A stretch of DNA of 64,000 nt from Flammeovirgaceae bacterium SG7u.111. GTDB lineage: Bacteria > Bacteroidota > Bacteroidia > Cytophagales > Flammeovirgaceae. A program made the position numbers and the translations under genes. The notes beneath the pieces are model-generated. The model worked only from the letters and a program-made list of their open reading frames with translations, did not search any database and had not been told where the DNA came from. Below, one piece after another: positions 24,434 through 33,708 of the stretch (the stretch's first letter is position 1; each line of letters begins with the position of its first letter). The stretch is taken from assembly GCA_034044135.1 (NCBI GenBank), contig CP139021.1, positions 6,153,635-6,217,634 on the forward strand, written 5' to 3'.

Positions 24434-25816
24434 TTACTCGAATAGCCGATTATGCCTAATTTTCCCCCATATCCTCATAAAAAAACTTACTATTTCCGCT
24501 TTTTCCTTACCAATATTAAGGTATACCACGACTTCGTAACATAGCCAAGCGTAAACTATAATATATTCAGCACCCACCAACCATAGGTTTTCCGCATAAC
24601 TAGAGGAACGGTAAGCCGCATAGGAAAACAAGGCTAAAAATGACCACATTAGCCCAAAGCGGAATTGGGTAAAGACACAAAGTAACATTACGCCAGTAAC
24701 ATACCAAGGATGGACGATGGTAGCCAAAAAGAAGTAAACGCTCAAGGAAAGCAGCATTTTGAGTAACAAGTCCTTGAAACTATTGCGCTGGTTTACCATC
24801 AACACTAAGATGAAAACTAAGGTTGCCAACGATAGACGCGGACCTGCGGTCTGGATAATATTATAGCCCCTCACATGATATCCTATCCACCTCACCACAT
24901 AATAGATACTGGCATTGAACTCAAATTTTCGGAAGTACAAATCGACGCTATTCCCTATGTGCTCCACAAGCTCTACGCTTAGAAATGGCAAAAAAGCTAG
25001 GAGGGTAAAAAAGCCTGTAATAAAATAAAACTTGATGCTTTTCTTCCATCCCAAGTAAAAGAAGAAGAGTGGAAGGAACATTAAAGGAACCAGCTTTGCA
25101 GTGATTGAAAGTGCCATAAAAACTGCTGAAAGGAGGATTTTTTCCTTTTGAATGAAATACAACGCAAACAGCAAAAAGCAAATCATAAGTGCCTCGAAAT
25201 GCAGGTTGCCTACCAACTCTACTACCACCAAAGGGTTCAAGGCATAGAATAAAATATTCCGCTGAGGCTGCCCCACTACTTGAAGCAATTTAGGAATGAC
25301 CCAAAGCGTAGCTATCTCAGCCAAGACTATCGTAAGCCGCATAGCTACTACGCCAGGCAATAAATCCCCTAAGGGACTGGCAACTGCTCCTATAAAAAAC
25401 ACCCCTTGCAGCACTGGAGGATAGATGGTAAAATACTCGGGAGAGTTGAGTTGGGAAAAGAGAGATGCGTCAATTCCTTGCACTGAAATGTTGGAGCCCA
25501 TCAATTCAGAAGGAAGGTACACGTACGGATTCATCCCGGCAAGGCTCAAGCGACCGTCCCAAAGAAAGCGAAAGTAATCGTCGGAAAGGTTGGGGAGAAC
25601 AAATAGCAACAAGAGCCTGAAAAACACACCGACATAAATGAGCTTTTTGGTAGACAGACTACTGCGATAAAGTGCAAAAGTTAAGGCAAACAGCAAGGAA
25701 AAAAGCACCATCATCGCTCCAAAGTCTGATCTTTGGTGGAAATACCCGAGCTTCACATAAATAACTACTGAAAGGGTAACTCCTAGTGCGGGAAGGTACT
25801 TTTTTATAGAATCCAT
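24434..25816 (-). CDS. Polytopic GT-C-type (mannosyltransferase-like) glycosyltransferase
   Basis: 460 residues with about eleven membrane helices. The first large loop holds 'NLSDDYFRFLWDGRLSLAGM' with an Asp-Asp motif in the place of the catalytic acidic residues of GT-C enzymes, then 'NPYVYLPSELMG' and 'EYFTIYPPVLQGVF'. The 'DDYFRFLWDGR...NPY' pattern is shared with MptA/MptB-like and GT87-type polyprenyl-phosphate-dependent mannosyltransferases. It would transfer a sugar on the outer face of the inner membrane. It lies 14 bases from bshB1 on the same strand, so the two may be co-transcribed. The acceptor is unknown. Confidence 0.75.
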   Translation of the reverse strand: MDSIKKYLPALGVTLSVVIYVKLGYFHQRSDFGAMMVLFSLLFALTFALYRSSLSTKKLIYVGVFFRLLLLFVLPNLSDDYFRFLWDGRLSLAGMNPYVYLPSELMGSNISVQGIDASLFSQLNSPEYFTIYPPVLQGVFFIGAVASPLGDLLPGVVAMRLTIVLAEIATLWVIPKLLQVVGQPQRNILFYALNPLVVVELVGNLHFEALMICFLLFALYFIQKEKILLSAVFMALSITAKLVPLMFLPLFFFYLGWKKSIKFYFITGFFTLLAFLPFLSVELVEHIGNSVDLYFRKFEFNASIYYVVRWIGYHVRGYNIIQTAGPRLSLATLVFILVLMVNQRNSFKDLLLKMLLSLSVYFFLATIVHPWYVTGVMLLCVFTQFRFGLMWSFLALFSYAAYRSSSYAENLWLVGAEYIIVYAWLCYEVVVYLNIGKEKAEIVSFFMRIWGKIRHNRLFE

Positions 25817-25829
25817 AGGATGGTTCTAT

Positions 25830-26552
25830 TTATACAAAATCAAATAAATCTTTCATGACCAAGGGAAGTTCTTTGGTAAAACCCTCAGCGTATTCTACTC
25901 CGCCGAGCTGACCGTATTCCCTCGCTCTCGATTCTATAAACTTCATAAACTTAGGTGTGGAAATAAAGGTTTGTGCTCCTTCTGTACTTTTATCTCCTAC
26001 AAAAAACTGACTTTGGAAAGCCTTGATCGATGCAACTTTGGTTTCCCAAAAATCACTAATATCCACTACAAAATCTGGCTCAATATATTTGCTCTGCACA
26101 TAATGAAACACTTTAGAAGGTCTCCAAGCTTGTTGGATTTCTCCTTCGAGCCTTGTTTCTACTTTAGCTAGCCCGCTAATAAAACAAGCATCTGTTGCTA
26201 AGCGAGCTCCTTTTCCATGGTCAGGATGGCGGTCATCTACGGCATTGGCAAGCACAATTTCTGGCTGATACTTTCTAACCATTTTGGCTACTTCTAGCTG
26301 ATGCTCTTTATCGTTTGTATAAAATACATCGCTGAACCCCAAGTTTTCCCTCGCCGAAAGCCCGAGCACTTTTGCCGCTGCTGCTGCTTCTTCCATCCTG
26401 AGCTGCGGAGTTCCTCGTGTGCCCATTTCTCCTTTGGTAAAATCAACAATCCCTACTTTTTTGCCTTGTGCTACATGGCGAGCAATGGTTCCTGAACAAG
26501 AAAGCTCTGCATCGTCGGGATGAGCAGCCAATACCAATATGTCTAATTTCAT
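25830..26552 (-). CDS. bshB1: Bacillithiol biosynthesis deacetylase BshB1
   Basis: 240 residues. It is a PIG-L/LmbE-type zinc deacetylase: 'AAHPDDAEL' (H11, D13-D14) and 'RHPDH' (H109-H112) give the zinc ligands and base. 'GEMGTRGTPQLRMEEAAAAA' and 'ARENLGFSD' are the segments that mark the BshB1 branch. It removes the acetyl group from GlcNAc-malate to make GlcN-malate in bacillithiol synthesis, the low-molecular-weight thiol of many Bacteroidota. BshA and BshC are not in this window. The start ATG 26552 gives the exact family N-terminus. Confidence 0.93.
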   Translation of the reverse strand: MKLDILVLAAHPDDAELSCSGTIARHVAQGKKVGIVDFTKGEMGTRGTPQLRMEEAAAAAKVLGLSARENLGFSDVFYTNDKEHQLEVAKMVRKYQPEIVLANAVDDRHPDHGKGARLATDACFISGLAKVETRLEGEIQQAWRPSKVFHYVQSKYIEPDFVVDISDFWETKVASIKAFQSQFFVGDKSTEGAQTFISTPKFMKFIESRAREYGQLGGVEYAEGFTKELPLVMKDLFDFV

Positions 26553-26648
26553 TTGTAGTTGATTTGAAAAGTTTGATGTTTAGCCAAGAGAAACTTCATT
26601 TGGAGCAGCAAAGTTCGTTTGGCCATCTTTTGCAGAAGAGTTACTAGG

Positions 26649-27323
26649 TTATTTGTTGTACTTGTTATAAAACTCCTTCACCATTATCTCCCCTTTCTTA
26701 ATGGTCTTTTCTGCCCAATCGGCTTTCAAATCCCATATTTCCTCTTCACTGAGCTGCCAGTCGAGGTTCGATTTGTGCAATTTGGTAACCATATGATTAA
26801 GGCAAATAGCCGCACTTACCGATATATTGAAACTTTCGGTAAAGCCAAACATGGGGATTTTGATACTGACATCTGCTGCGGCTGCAACCTTTTCACTTAT
26901 TCCAGTTTGTTCTGTACCAAAAACCACAGCTACTTTATGGTCGATAGGAAGCTCGTCGAGAGAAATAGAAGCTTTGCCTGGCGTAGTAGCAGCTATCAAA
27001 TAACCATTGCCTTTCAGCGCAGAAATGGCTTCATCTGCGGTTTCGTACTTGTGGATATCCACCCAGTTGGCAGCTCCCCTCACCACATCTCGGTTGATCA
27101 CGTACTCATTTTGGTTTTCTATCACATGCACATCTTGAATACCAAAACAATCACAAGTACGAACCACCGCACTTGCATTTTGCGATTGGTAAATATCTTC
27201 CATCACTACGGTAATATGACGGGTACGCTTGGAGGAAATCTCCTCGAACATGACTCGTTTATGCTCGGTGATGTATTCCGAAAGGAATTGGTATAATTCT
27301 TTACTCAACTTCTTCTTTTCCAT
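26649..27323 (-). CDS. trmH: TrmH-type tRNA/rRNA 2'-O-methyltransferase (SpoU family)
   Basis: 224 residues with the SPOUT trefoil-knot motifs: motif 1 'NASAVVRTCDCFGIQDVHVI' (Asn and Arg), motif 2 'VAVVFGTEQTGISEKV' and motif 3 'IPMFGFTESFNISVSAAI'. The short N-terminal extension 'SEYITEHKRVMFEEISSKRT' and the FGF in motif 3 are typical of TrmH, which methylates G18 in the tRNA D-loop using S-adenosylmethionine. It lies 28 bases downstream of the stop of the gene at 27351 on the same strand. Within SpoU the exact substrate is less certain than the chemistry. Confidence 0.85.
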   Translation of the reverse strand: MEKKKLSKELYQFLSEYITEHKRVMFEEISSKRTRHITVVMEDIYQSQNASAVVRTCDCFGIQDVHVIENQNEYVINRDVVRGAANWVDIHKYETADEAISALKGNGYLIAATTPGKASISLDELPIDHKVAVVFGTEQTGISEKVAAAADVSIKIPMFGFTESFNISVSAAICLNHMVTKLHKSNLDWQLSEEEIWDLKADWAEKTIKKGEIMVKEFYNKYNK

Positions 27324-27350
27324 ACTCCAGTTATTTTGCGAATAAGGTGT

Positions 27351-29066
27351 TTATTCGTTCGGGCTTTCTTCTTCCTCAGTTGGTTGAGGGTAATTCACAA
27401 TTTTCAAAAGCCCTTCTTCAAATTTCAAGATAGTCACAAACTGATTGTCGTTTCCTCCTTCATAATCAAAGCCTGTCAAAATATGACCAGGCACAAATTT
27501 TTGCGTATGAAGGTCGGCATAAAAACCTGTGCCGTATTTATGCAGCATTTTCCCAAAGAAATACATGGTTTCGTAACCCATATAGGCATATGCCGATGGA
27601 ATCAGGTTGTTTTTGTTCACATAGCGGCGTTCAAAATCCTTGGTAAGTGGCTTACTCGAATCTACATACCTTGGGTAGATAAAATGAACCTTGTTCCTCT
27701 CCATTTGCTTATAGGTCAATTGCCTAAAATCCAGCCATTCGGATGGAGCAATAATGTTGATATTGGCTTGGAGGTTTTGCAAAGCGCTTACCGTGTTTAC
27801 TGCTACAACAGGATCGGAACTACTTACAAAAACATGTGGAAGGCTGTCTTCTGCCAGCGGCTCAAAATCCTTTAACATCATCTCAAAACCTTCTTTGCTG
27901 TAATCGAAATACTGCTTGAGCACAACCTTCCCTCCTTTGCTTTCAAAATGGCGGGCATACACATCTGCCATGGCGGCATCGGTAGCCGAAAGCCCAGAAA
28001 TAATATATACTTCTTGGCTAGCCAAAGAATCGAAAGCATAATCTGCGGCACGGCGAGCCTGTGTCGCTTTGGTAGAAGAAGTTAAAAATGCATATGGATT
28101 TCCCGTGATAATTTTCTCGTTAGAAGAAACAGGATTTATCATTACCTTACCAAACGTACCTGCATAATCGGCTACTACAGGGATGGTATTGCCATAAAGT
28201 GGGCCAATGAACATATCTACATTCCTAAAACCAGGATCGGTAAGAAGATCGATGGTTTTTAAGCTATCCTTTTCGGTATCGAAAGCAAGCAGTTCTATTT
28301 GAATATTTTCCTCGGCAAGTTTTTCTTGGGCTACGGCTATACCTTGGTAAATATCCAGCACAGCTTGATTTTTTCTGTCAAAAGACTCGACGTTTGTTTC
28401 TTTTTCAAAAAAAGGAAGCACAACCGCTACCGAATATACTTCTCTTTTGATAGATTTTATTTCGGTAGCCATTCCAGAAGAATCGGCTAATCCAAGCTCT
28501 TCTTGCAGCAACTCATAAATTTCTTTGTGGTTTGGGTATACTTCTACTTTTTGGAGGGCATCCCAAGTGATTTTGGCGAGCTTATCGGAGGGATAATTCA
28601 TATAAAGGTTGCCCAATGTAGAAACAGGCTGGTTTGCCAAACCGTTATTGATCAAGTTTTCAACATCATCGGCAAATTTTGGGTCGGTAATCTTTTTAAG
28701 ATGTTCATAGCCTTGGATAAAATTTTCTTCTTTGAACTCTATCAACGCCAATACATAATAGGCATCTTGGATTTTATCCCACTGCGGATGTTTGAAGGCT
28801 AGCTCTAGCAGCGCATTTTTTGCCACATCATTTTTTCCCGACTGATAGGCACTATACCCAAAGAAATATAGGGCATGCTCCAAATAAGGGTTTTCGGTTT
28901 GAACCGAAGCCAAAGAACGGAAAACTTCCATGGCTTGGAGGTATTGTTCATTATTTAGCAATGATTTTCCGTACTCGTATTTCTTGAAGTTAGCCTTGTT
29001 AGATTGGGCGAACGAAATAGAGCATAACGCAAAAATTGCTACAAAAAGCGTAAATATTTTTTTCAT
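27351..29066 (-). CDS. Secreted protein: TPR-like N-terminus plus periplasmic-binding domain (LpoA-like layout)
   Basis: 571 residues. A signal peptide (MKKIFTLFVAIFALCSISFAQ) precedes about 170 residues of helical tetratricopeptide-type repeats ('FKKYEYGKSLLNNEQYLQAM', 'YFFGYSAYQSGKNDVAKNAL', 'IQDAYYVLALIEFKEENFIQ'). From about residue 205 a type I periplasmic-binding domain begins: 'YSVAVVLPFFEKE', 'MFIGPLYGNTIPVVADYAG', 'YIISGLSATDAAMADVYARH' and 'SAYAYMGYETMYFFGKML'. TPR followed by Peripla_BP_6 is the layout of LpoA-type activators of cell-wall synthases, and also of other Bacteroidota exported proteins. No ABC transporter genes are nearby, which argues against a transport role. Confidence 0.8.
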   Translation of the reverse strand: MKKIFTLFVAIFALCSISFAQSNKANFKKYEYGKSLLNNEQYLQAMEVFRSLASVQTENPYLEHALYFFGYSAYQSGKNDVAKNALLELAFKHPQWDKIQDAYYVLALIEFKEENFIQGYEHLKKITDPKFADDVENLINNGLANQPVSTLGNLYMNYPSDKLAKITWDALQKVEVYPNHKEIYELLQEELGLADSSGMATEIKSIKREVYSVAVVLPFFEKETNVESFDRKNQAVLDIYQGIAVAQEKLAEENIQIELLAFDTEKDSLKTIDLLTDPGFRNVDMFIGPLYGNTIPVVADYAGTFGKVMINPVSSNEKIITGNPYAFLTSSTKATQARRAADYAFDSLASQEVYIISGLSATDAAMADVYARHFESKGGKVVLKQYFDYSKEGFEMMLKDFEPLAEDSLPHVFVSSSDPVVAVNTVSALQNLQANINIIAPSEWLDFRQLTYKQMERNKVHFIYPRYVDSSKPLTKDFERRYVNKNNLIPSAYAYMGYETMYFFGKMLHKYGTGFYADLHTQKFVPGHILTGFDYEGGNDNQFVTILKFEEGLLKIVNYPQPTEEEESPNE

Positions 29067-29268
29067 TGTATTAGCTGATTTCCCTGTTTAAACCACTTTG
29101 TCGGCATAGACACGAAACTACATTTATGTTGCCAAAATAGCCTAGAATGGGGCAAAGATAGGGGATGTAAAGAGGATTATTGACTTTTAACAGAAATTAT
29201 CAAAACCCTTTCCTCATTTTCGGGCTTATTGATTCAGTTGTTTTTTTTAGCTAATCAAAGAATTTACT

Positions 29269-29276
29269 TAATTTTG
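29269..29276 (+). promoter_or_regulatory. Possible -7 box before cysS
   Basis: TAATTTTG matches TAnnTTTG but lies only four bases before ATG 29281, which would give an almost leaderless transcript. No spaced -33 box is clear. Confidence 0.25.
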
Positions 29277-29280
29277 CCCG

Positions 29281-30783
29281 ATGCAACAAGAACTGAAAAT
29301 ATACAATACCTTATCAAGGGAAAAAGAGGTGTTTACCCCAATAAGTGCTCCTTACGTGGGCATGTACGTATGCGGACCTACGGTCTATAGCGATGTGCAT
29401 TTGGGCAACTGCCGTACTTTTACCGCTTTTGATATCATGTATAGGTACTTGCTGCACAGCGGGTACAAGGTGAGGTATGTCCGTAATATCACAGATGTGG
29501 GGCACTTGGTAGGCGATGCCGACGAAGGAGAAGACAAGATTGGGAAGAAAGCAAAGCTGGAAAACTTGGAACCGATGGAGATAGCGCAACGCTATACCAC
29601 GGACTTCCACCGAGTGATGGAAAAGCTCAATAACTTACCTCCTAGCATCGAACCTTCGGCTACTGGTCATATCCTAGAGCAAATTGAACTGGTACAAACG
29701 CTTTTGGAAAAAGGCTTGGCCTATGAAATAAACGGATCGGTTTATTTTGATGTACGCAAGTACAACGAAGGCAACGACTACGGCAAGCTTTCGGGAAGAG
29801 TGTTAGATGAATTGATGGCTGGAGCAGGAACACGAGAACTAGACGGACAAGAAGAGAAGCGTGACAGCATCGATTTTGCCCTTTGGAAAAAAGCTTCGCC
29901 CGAACATATCATGCGCTGGGACTCGCCTTGGGGCGTAGGCTTCCCAGGCTGGCACCTTGAGTGCTCTGTGATGAGCAACAAATACCTTGGAAAGACTTTC
30001 GATATCCACGGCGGCGGAATGGATTTGAAATTCCCACACCACGAATGCGAAATAGCCCAAGGAACTGCTGCAAATGGGCAAGATCCTGTTAAATATTGGA
30101 TGCACACCAACATGCTCACCATCAACGGTCAGCGAATGGGCAAATCTGTGGGAAATGCTGTTTTACCTAACGAACTTTTTACTGGTTCGCACGACTTGCT
30201 CGACCAAGCATATAGCCCTATGACCTTGCGCTTCTTCATGTTGCAAACGCATTACCGCAGCACTATGGACCTCTCCAACGAAGCATTGAAAGCAGCTTCA
30301 AAAGGTTATTTGAAATTGATGAATGGCTTGAGAACAGCTCAAAAACTGACTTATGTTGAAGAAGAAGGAGTAGAAATCAATGAGAAAGCTGCAAAGCAAG
30401 TCGAGAGCATAGTCAACGGAATTTACCGAGGAATGAACGACGATTTGAATACGGCTGTAGCTATTGCAGGCTTGTTCAACTTGCTTAAGAAAATCAACTC
30501 TGTTCACTTGGGGCAACTGAAACCTGCCGAGTTGGGCAAAGAGTTGTTCGATAAAATGATAAACACCCTTCAAGTATTTACCACCGAAGTGTTGGGCCTA
30601 AAAGAGGAAAAACCAAGTGGGTTTGAAAAAATGTTGGGCTTGGTGTTGAAAGAATATAAGGTTGCCAAAGAAGCCAAGGACTACGGAAAAGTAGATGAGA
30701 TAAGGGCAAACTGCAAAGAACTCGGCATCGCCATCAAAGATATGAAAGACAAAATCGACTGGGCTTACGATGAGCAGATTTAG
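29281..30783 (+). CDS. cysS: Cysteinyl-tRNA synthetase
   Basis: 500 residues. Class I features are complete: the N-terminal 'YVCGPTVYSDVHLGNCRTF' with the HIGH-type motif (HLGN) and first zinc Cys, the zinc site in 'WHLECSVMSNKYLG' and 'HHECEIAQ', and the KMSKS loop as 'GQRMGKSVGN'. The KMSKS loop differs (MGKS) as in other Bacteroidota enzymes. The C-terminal helices ('MNDDLNTAVAIAGLFNLLKK') are the DALR anticodon region. It attaches cysteine to tRNA-Cys in the cytoplasm. Single gene, ending at a strong terminator. Confidence 0.97.
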   Translation: MQQELKIYNTLSREKEVFTPISAPYVGMYVCGPTVYSDVHLGNCRTFTAFDIMYRYLLHSGYKVRYVRNITDVGHLVGDADEGEDKIGKKAKLENLEPMEIAQRYTTDFHRVMEKLNNLPPSIEPSATGHILEQIELVQTLLEKGLAYEINGSVYFDVRKYNEGNDYGKLSGRVLDELMAGAGTRELDGQEEKRDSIDFALWKKASPEHIMRWDSPWGVGFPGWHLECSVMSNKYLGKTFDIHGGGMDLKFPHHECEIAQGTAANGQDPVKYWMHTNMLTINGQRMGKSVGNAVLPNELFTGSHDLLDQAYSPMTLRFFMLQTHYRSTMDLSNEALKAASKGYLKLMNGLRTAQKLTYVEEEGVEINEKAAKQVESIVNGIYRGMNDDLNTAVAIAGLFNLLKKINSVHLGQLKPAELGKELFDKMINTLQVFTTEVLGLKEEKPSGFEKMLGLVLKEYKVAKEAKDYGKVDEIRANCKELGIAIKDMKDKIDWAYDEQI

Positions 30784-30806
30784 GGTTGCAAGTAAAAAAT
30801 AAACTC

Positions 30807-30852
30807 AAAAAAGTACGGGGCATCTCTCATGAGGGATGCCCCGTACTTTTTT
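30807..30852 (+). terminator. Strong terminator after cysS
   Basis: AAAAAAGTACGGGGCATC (30807-30824) pairs 18 of 18 with 30835-30852, which ends in TTTTTT. The A-run at the other side also allows termination of minus-strand transcripts from the esterase gene. Confidence 0.9.
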
Positions 30853-30860
30853 ATTGTCTT

Positions 30861-30886
30861 CACTAGCGCGAACCTCCGGTTCGTGC
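30861..30886. repeat. REP-like hairpin related to the 17.2-kb element
   Basis: GCGCGAACC-TCC-GGTTCGTGC (30866-30886) has a 9-bp stem with one mismatch and is preceded by CACTA. CACTAGCGCGA (30861-30871) is identical to the minus strand of 17277-17287. In the other copy the stem reads GAGCG/CGCTC instead of GAACC/GGTTC, so both sides changed together. Confidence 0.55.
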
Positions 30887-30915
30887 CCTATTTGAAAAAG
30901 CAGCACATATCTTTC

Positions 30916-31770
30916 TTACTCAGCAACCACTTCTACCGAAATTTCTCGCTGGTATTGGAACATCCAATCGTAGATACTTACGCTGAAAGCATCGTACTCG
31001 GCACTTTCCGTTCCCATGCCTGTTCCATCATAGGTTTTTGACCATGAATTGTGGCCAACACCCGGATAGATAGTAAGCTTGGCTGGAACTTTTGGAGTAA
31101 GTTCATTTATTTTTGAAATCATGTTCATGGCGCTGCCCGGCTTCACCGTCGTATCTTTATCGCCGTGGAACGTCCAAACGGGGATATGTTTCATGCCCTC
31201 AGCCTTGTTGGCATTTGCCCAACCGCAAATTGGAACTGCCGCAGCCACATACGCTTCGCTTCCTTTTTCGGTGAGGTAGGTAAATGTTCCGCCACCGCCC
31301 ATGCTCAAACCTGTGAGGTAAATCCGCGATTCATTTACTTGGTAGGTCTTCACCAAGAATTCTATAAATTCATGGAGTTTATCAGCATTCCAACCACCAT
31401 CGTGGCACTGAGGGGAAACTACCAATGCAGGATATGTTGGATTCCATTTTTCTTTTTTGATCATCATAGGTGGGCCATTTCTCAATACCAAATCCAACTT
31501 CGCTTGGTCTGTTTGGCTATTTCCTCGCTCACCCGACCCGTGTAGAAAAATAATGAGGGGAAACTCTGCACCATCGGCAGTGTAGCTGCTTGGGGTGTAC
31601 GCATAAAACCCATAAGGAGAGGTGGTGCTTCCAAGGTAAAAAGGTTTCTGGATGCCACCCGTATCCGCAGGTAAATTGCTCAAAATATTAAAGTCGGTTG
31701 GGTCAACATCATTGCTGCTGCACGATGCAAAAACTACAAGTACGGCAATGGCTAAAATCAAGTTTTTCAT
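30916..31770 (-). CDS. Exported alpha/beta-hydrolase lipoprotein (esterase-like)
   Basis: 284 residues starting MKNLILAIAVLVVFASCSSN, a lipoprotein signal with lipobox 'FASC'. The fold motifs are 'LIIFLHGSGERGNSQTDQ' (oxyanion HGSG), the nucleophile elbow 'GLSMGGGG', 'WTFHGDKDTTVKPG' (acid loop) and 'GVGHNSW' (catalytic His). Together they form a Ser-Asp-His triad of the prolyl-oligopeptidase/PHB-depolymerase-like hydrolases. Similar lipoproteins act on esters of plant or algal polysaccharides, but the substrate cannot be told here. It is a single gene convergent with cysS. Confidence 0.85.
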   Translation of the reverse strand: MKNLILAIAVLVVFASCSSNDVDPTDFNILSNLPADTGGIQKPFYLGSTTSPYGFYAYTPSSYTADGAEFPLIIFLHGSGERGNSQTDQAKLDLVLRNGPPMMIKKEKWNPTYPALVVSPQCHDGGWNADKLHEFIEFLVKTYQVNESRIYLTGLSMGGGGTFTYLTEKGSEAYVAAAVPICGWANANKAEGMKHIPVWTFHGDKDTTVKPGSAMNMISKINELTPKVPAKLTIYPGVGHNSWSKTYDGTGMGTESAEYDAFSVSIYDWMFQYQREISVEVVAE

Positions 31771-31921
31771 TTGTTTGTGTTTGGTTGAAAAGATTGGATA
31801 GAACCTTTAAAAAATACTGAAGACTGTTACCAGCTTTGTGTTAACACTTGCAAACACAACGCCAAAACCATCCCAATTCGTCTAATTGACTTCCTTCAGA
31901 CCAACACAATTAACAAAAGAC

Positions 31922-32335
31922 CTACTCTTCTAACTCATACCATTCTACATTTTCTAGTGGAACTCTCCTTCCCGTTTGCTCAGGCGCATAATTTTTTGCC
32001 AAATAATCTAAGATTTTATCTTCGTTAGGTCCCAAATCCCATAACTTTTGCTCTTTCTGCATCCAGCGAATCATACTTTTCCAGCCATCGCGTGTTGCCC
32101 TATTTTGGGTCACCAAATTCAGAGAATGGCAGCTGATGCAATTTGTCCGAACCAATAAGTAACCATCGTCTACAATTAGCCCCTGTTCATCTACACTATC
32201 GGGCTTCGTAACTTCTTCGGCTAGCGCAATAGGAATTTCTGTTTGGCTTTCCTCCGTTTTGGAGCTGCAGGAAATAGCTATCGCTCCCAGAAGGGCGATG
32301 GCTAGCCATAAGGTGATATTTTTAACTAAAACCAT
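31922..32335 (-). CDS. Lipoprotein c-type cytochrome, partner of the sulfite dehydrogenase
   Basis: The frame extends to 32386, but ATG 32335 (MVLVKNITLWLAIALLGAIA) sits at the signal peptide and gives 137 residues with lipobox 'AISC'. One heme site CxxCH appears as 'CISCH' after 'YLLVRTN'. 'RDGWKSMIRWMQKEQKLWDL' supplies methionines for an axial ligand. The gene directly follows the molybdenum enzyme on the same strand, 62 bases after its stop, so it is the probable electron acceptor (SorB-like) in periplasmic sulfite oxidation. Confidence 0.8.
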   Translation of the reverse strand: MVLVKNITLWLAIALLGAIAISCSSKTEESQTEIPIALAEEVTKPDSVDEQGLIVDDGYLLVRTNCISCHSLNLVTQNRATRDGWKSMIRWMQKEQKLWDLGPNEDKILDYLAKNYAPEQTGRRVPLENVEWYELEE

Positions 32336-32397
32336 TGGTTTAAATATTTGATAATCAATGTAAATGACATATTGTGCAAAACGCAATGCATTATATT

Positions 32398-33708
32398 TTA
32401 CACAACTTTTACCGCAATACGGTGGCAGGCATTATTAAGATAGCCCCGTGGGTTCCAGCCCGGAACTACCATTGGTTGAGATTTGCCTTGGCTGTCTGTT
32501 GCTTTTGCCCATACCTCGTAATATCCCTTGGCGGGGAACTTGATTTTTGCTTCCCAATGTTGCCAAGCTAAGCGGTTGACAGGCTTTTCCAAGCTGCATT
32601 TTTGCCAAGTAGCCCCAAAGTCGATCGACACTTCCATGCCGCTCACTTCAAAGTCACCAGCCCACGCATGCCCCCGGACTTCTAGCACTCGTTCAGGCTT
32701 AATCACCGCCCCAGATTTTGGGTAGGTTATCAGCGATTTTACAGGCATCGATTCTATAATACACATTTCATCTTCGGGAACTTCCGTGCCTGGCGCTACG
32801 GACTTGCAAGGTACTCGGTACGACATCCCTGTCATCTTTGTACCGTCATGTTCCTTGTTTCTGATTACTATTCTTTCCAGCCACTTGCCCGAAACCGAGG
32901 CAGGCCAACCGCCCATTACCAAACGCAGCGGGTATCCGTTCATCAGGGGCAGATCCTCCCCATTCAGTGCCCAAGCAATCAGCGATTCTTCTTCCAAGGC
33001 TTTTTCAATAGGTACACCCCTCGAAATAGTCACTTTCTTCGGATCACCGCTCAGGTGCGTATCCTTTCCATAATAACCAATGTACACTGCATCCTCTTTT
33101 ATCCCCACATCCATCAGCACATCTTTGAGTTTTACGCCAGTCCATTCGGGGCAGCCGACTGCGCCTGTAGTCCACTGGTTTCCCTTGGCAGGAGGGTTAA
33201 ATTCACTCCTACCATTCCCTCCACATTCGATAGTAAGTTGGAAGGTATGATGCTCAAATTTTTCCTTAAGCTCTTTGAAAGTATAGGTCTTTTTTTGCTT
33301 GGCAGATTCGCCCTCAATGGTCAGCGTCCACGTTTCAGGGTCGGGCTTTTTAGGAACAACTCCATTGTTTCGGATGAAAAGCTTATCGCCAGGCGTTTTT
33401 TTGTCATCAAGTAGGTGGGGAGGGGTTTCCACGTTCCAAGGTCTGTCGTTGAGGATGGTGAGTCCTTCGTGCTTTCCTATTAGTTTGAAAGGCTCATCGG
33501 TTTGGGCAAGTGCTGCGGGAATAAGCCCAGCGGGCATCAGGTCGGCATAGGCTACCTTTGCCCCCAATACACTTCCCATCAGAGCCAAAGCCCCTTTTTT
33601 CAAAAATCCCCTTCGGGTATTTGGGTCACTTTCCCTACCCCAAAGTTGGCGGTCGGCTTCTATCGGATCTTCTCTGTAAAGCTCGTGGATGCCTTTTTCA
33701 TTTTTCAT
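32398..33708 (-). CDS. Tat-exported sulfite oxidase-family molybdopterin enzyme
   Basis: The frame is open to 33816; ATG 33708 (MKNEKGIHELYREDPIEADR) gives 436 residues and keeps the twin-arginine signal 'NTRRGFLKKGALALMGSVLG'. The molybdenum domain has the cofactor cysteine in 'TIECGGNGRS', then 'WTTGAVGCPEWTGVKLKDVL', 'YGKDTHLSGDPKKVTISRGV', 'LIAWALNGEDLPLMNGYPLR' and 'GWPASVSGKWLERI'. The C-terminal dimerisation domain ('VRGHAWAGDFEVSGMEVSID', 'WQHWEAKIKFPAKGYYEV') is complete. It oxidises sulfite to sulfate in the periplasm, passing electrons to the adjacent cytochrome c. A cytochrome b5 domain is absent, as in bacterial SorA. Confidence 0.9.
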   Translation of the reverse strand: MKNEKGIHELYREDPIEADRQLWGRESDPNTRRGFLKKGALALMGSVLGAKVAYADLMPAGLIPAALAQTDEPFKLIGKHEGLTILNDRPWNVETPPHLLDDKKTPGDKLFIRNNGVVPKKPDPETWTLTIEGESAKQKKTYTFKELKEKFEHHTFQLTIECGGNGRSEFNPPAKGNQWTTGAVGCPEWTGVKLKDVLMDVGIKEDAVYIGYYGKDTHLSGDPKKVTISRGVPIEKALEEESLIAWALNGEDLPLMNGYPLRLVMGGWPASVSGKWLERIVIRNKEHDGTKMTGMSYRVPCKSVAPGTEVPEDEMCIIESMPVKSLITYPKSGAVIKPERVLEVRGHAWAGDFEVSGMEVSIDFGATWQKCSLEKPVNRLAWQHWEAKIKFPAKGYYEVWAKATDSQGKSQPMVVPGWNPRGYLNNACHRIAVKVV

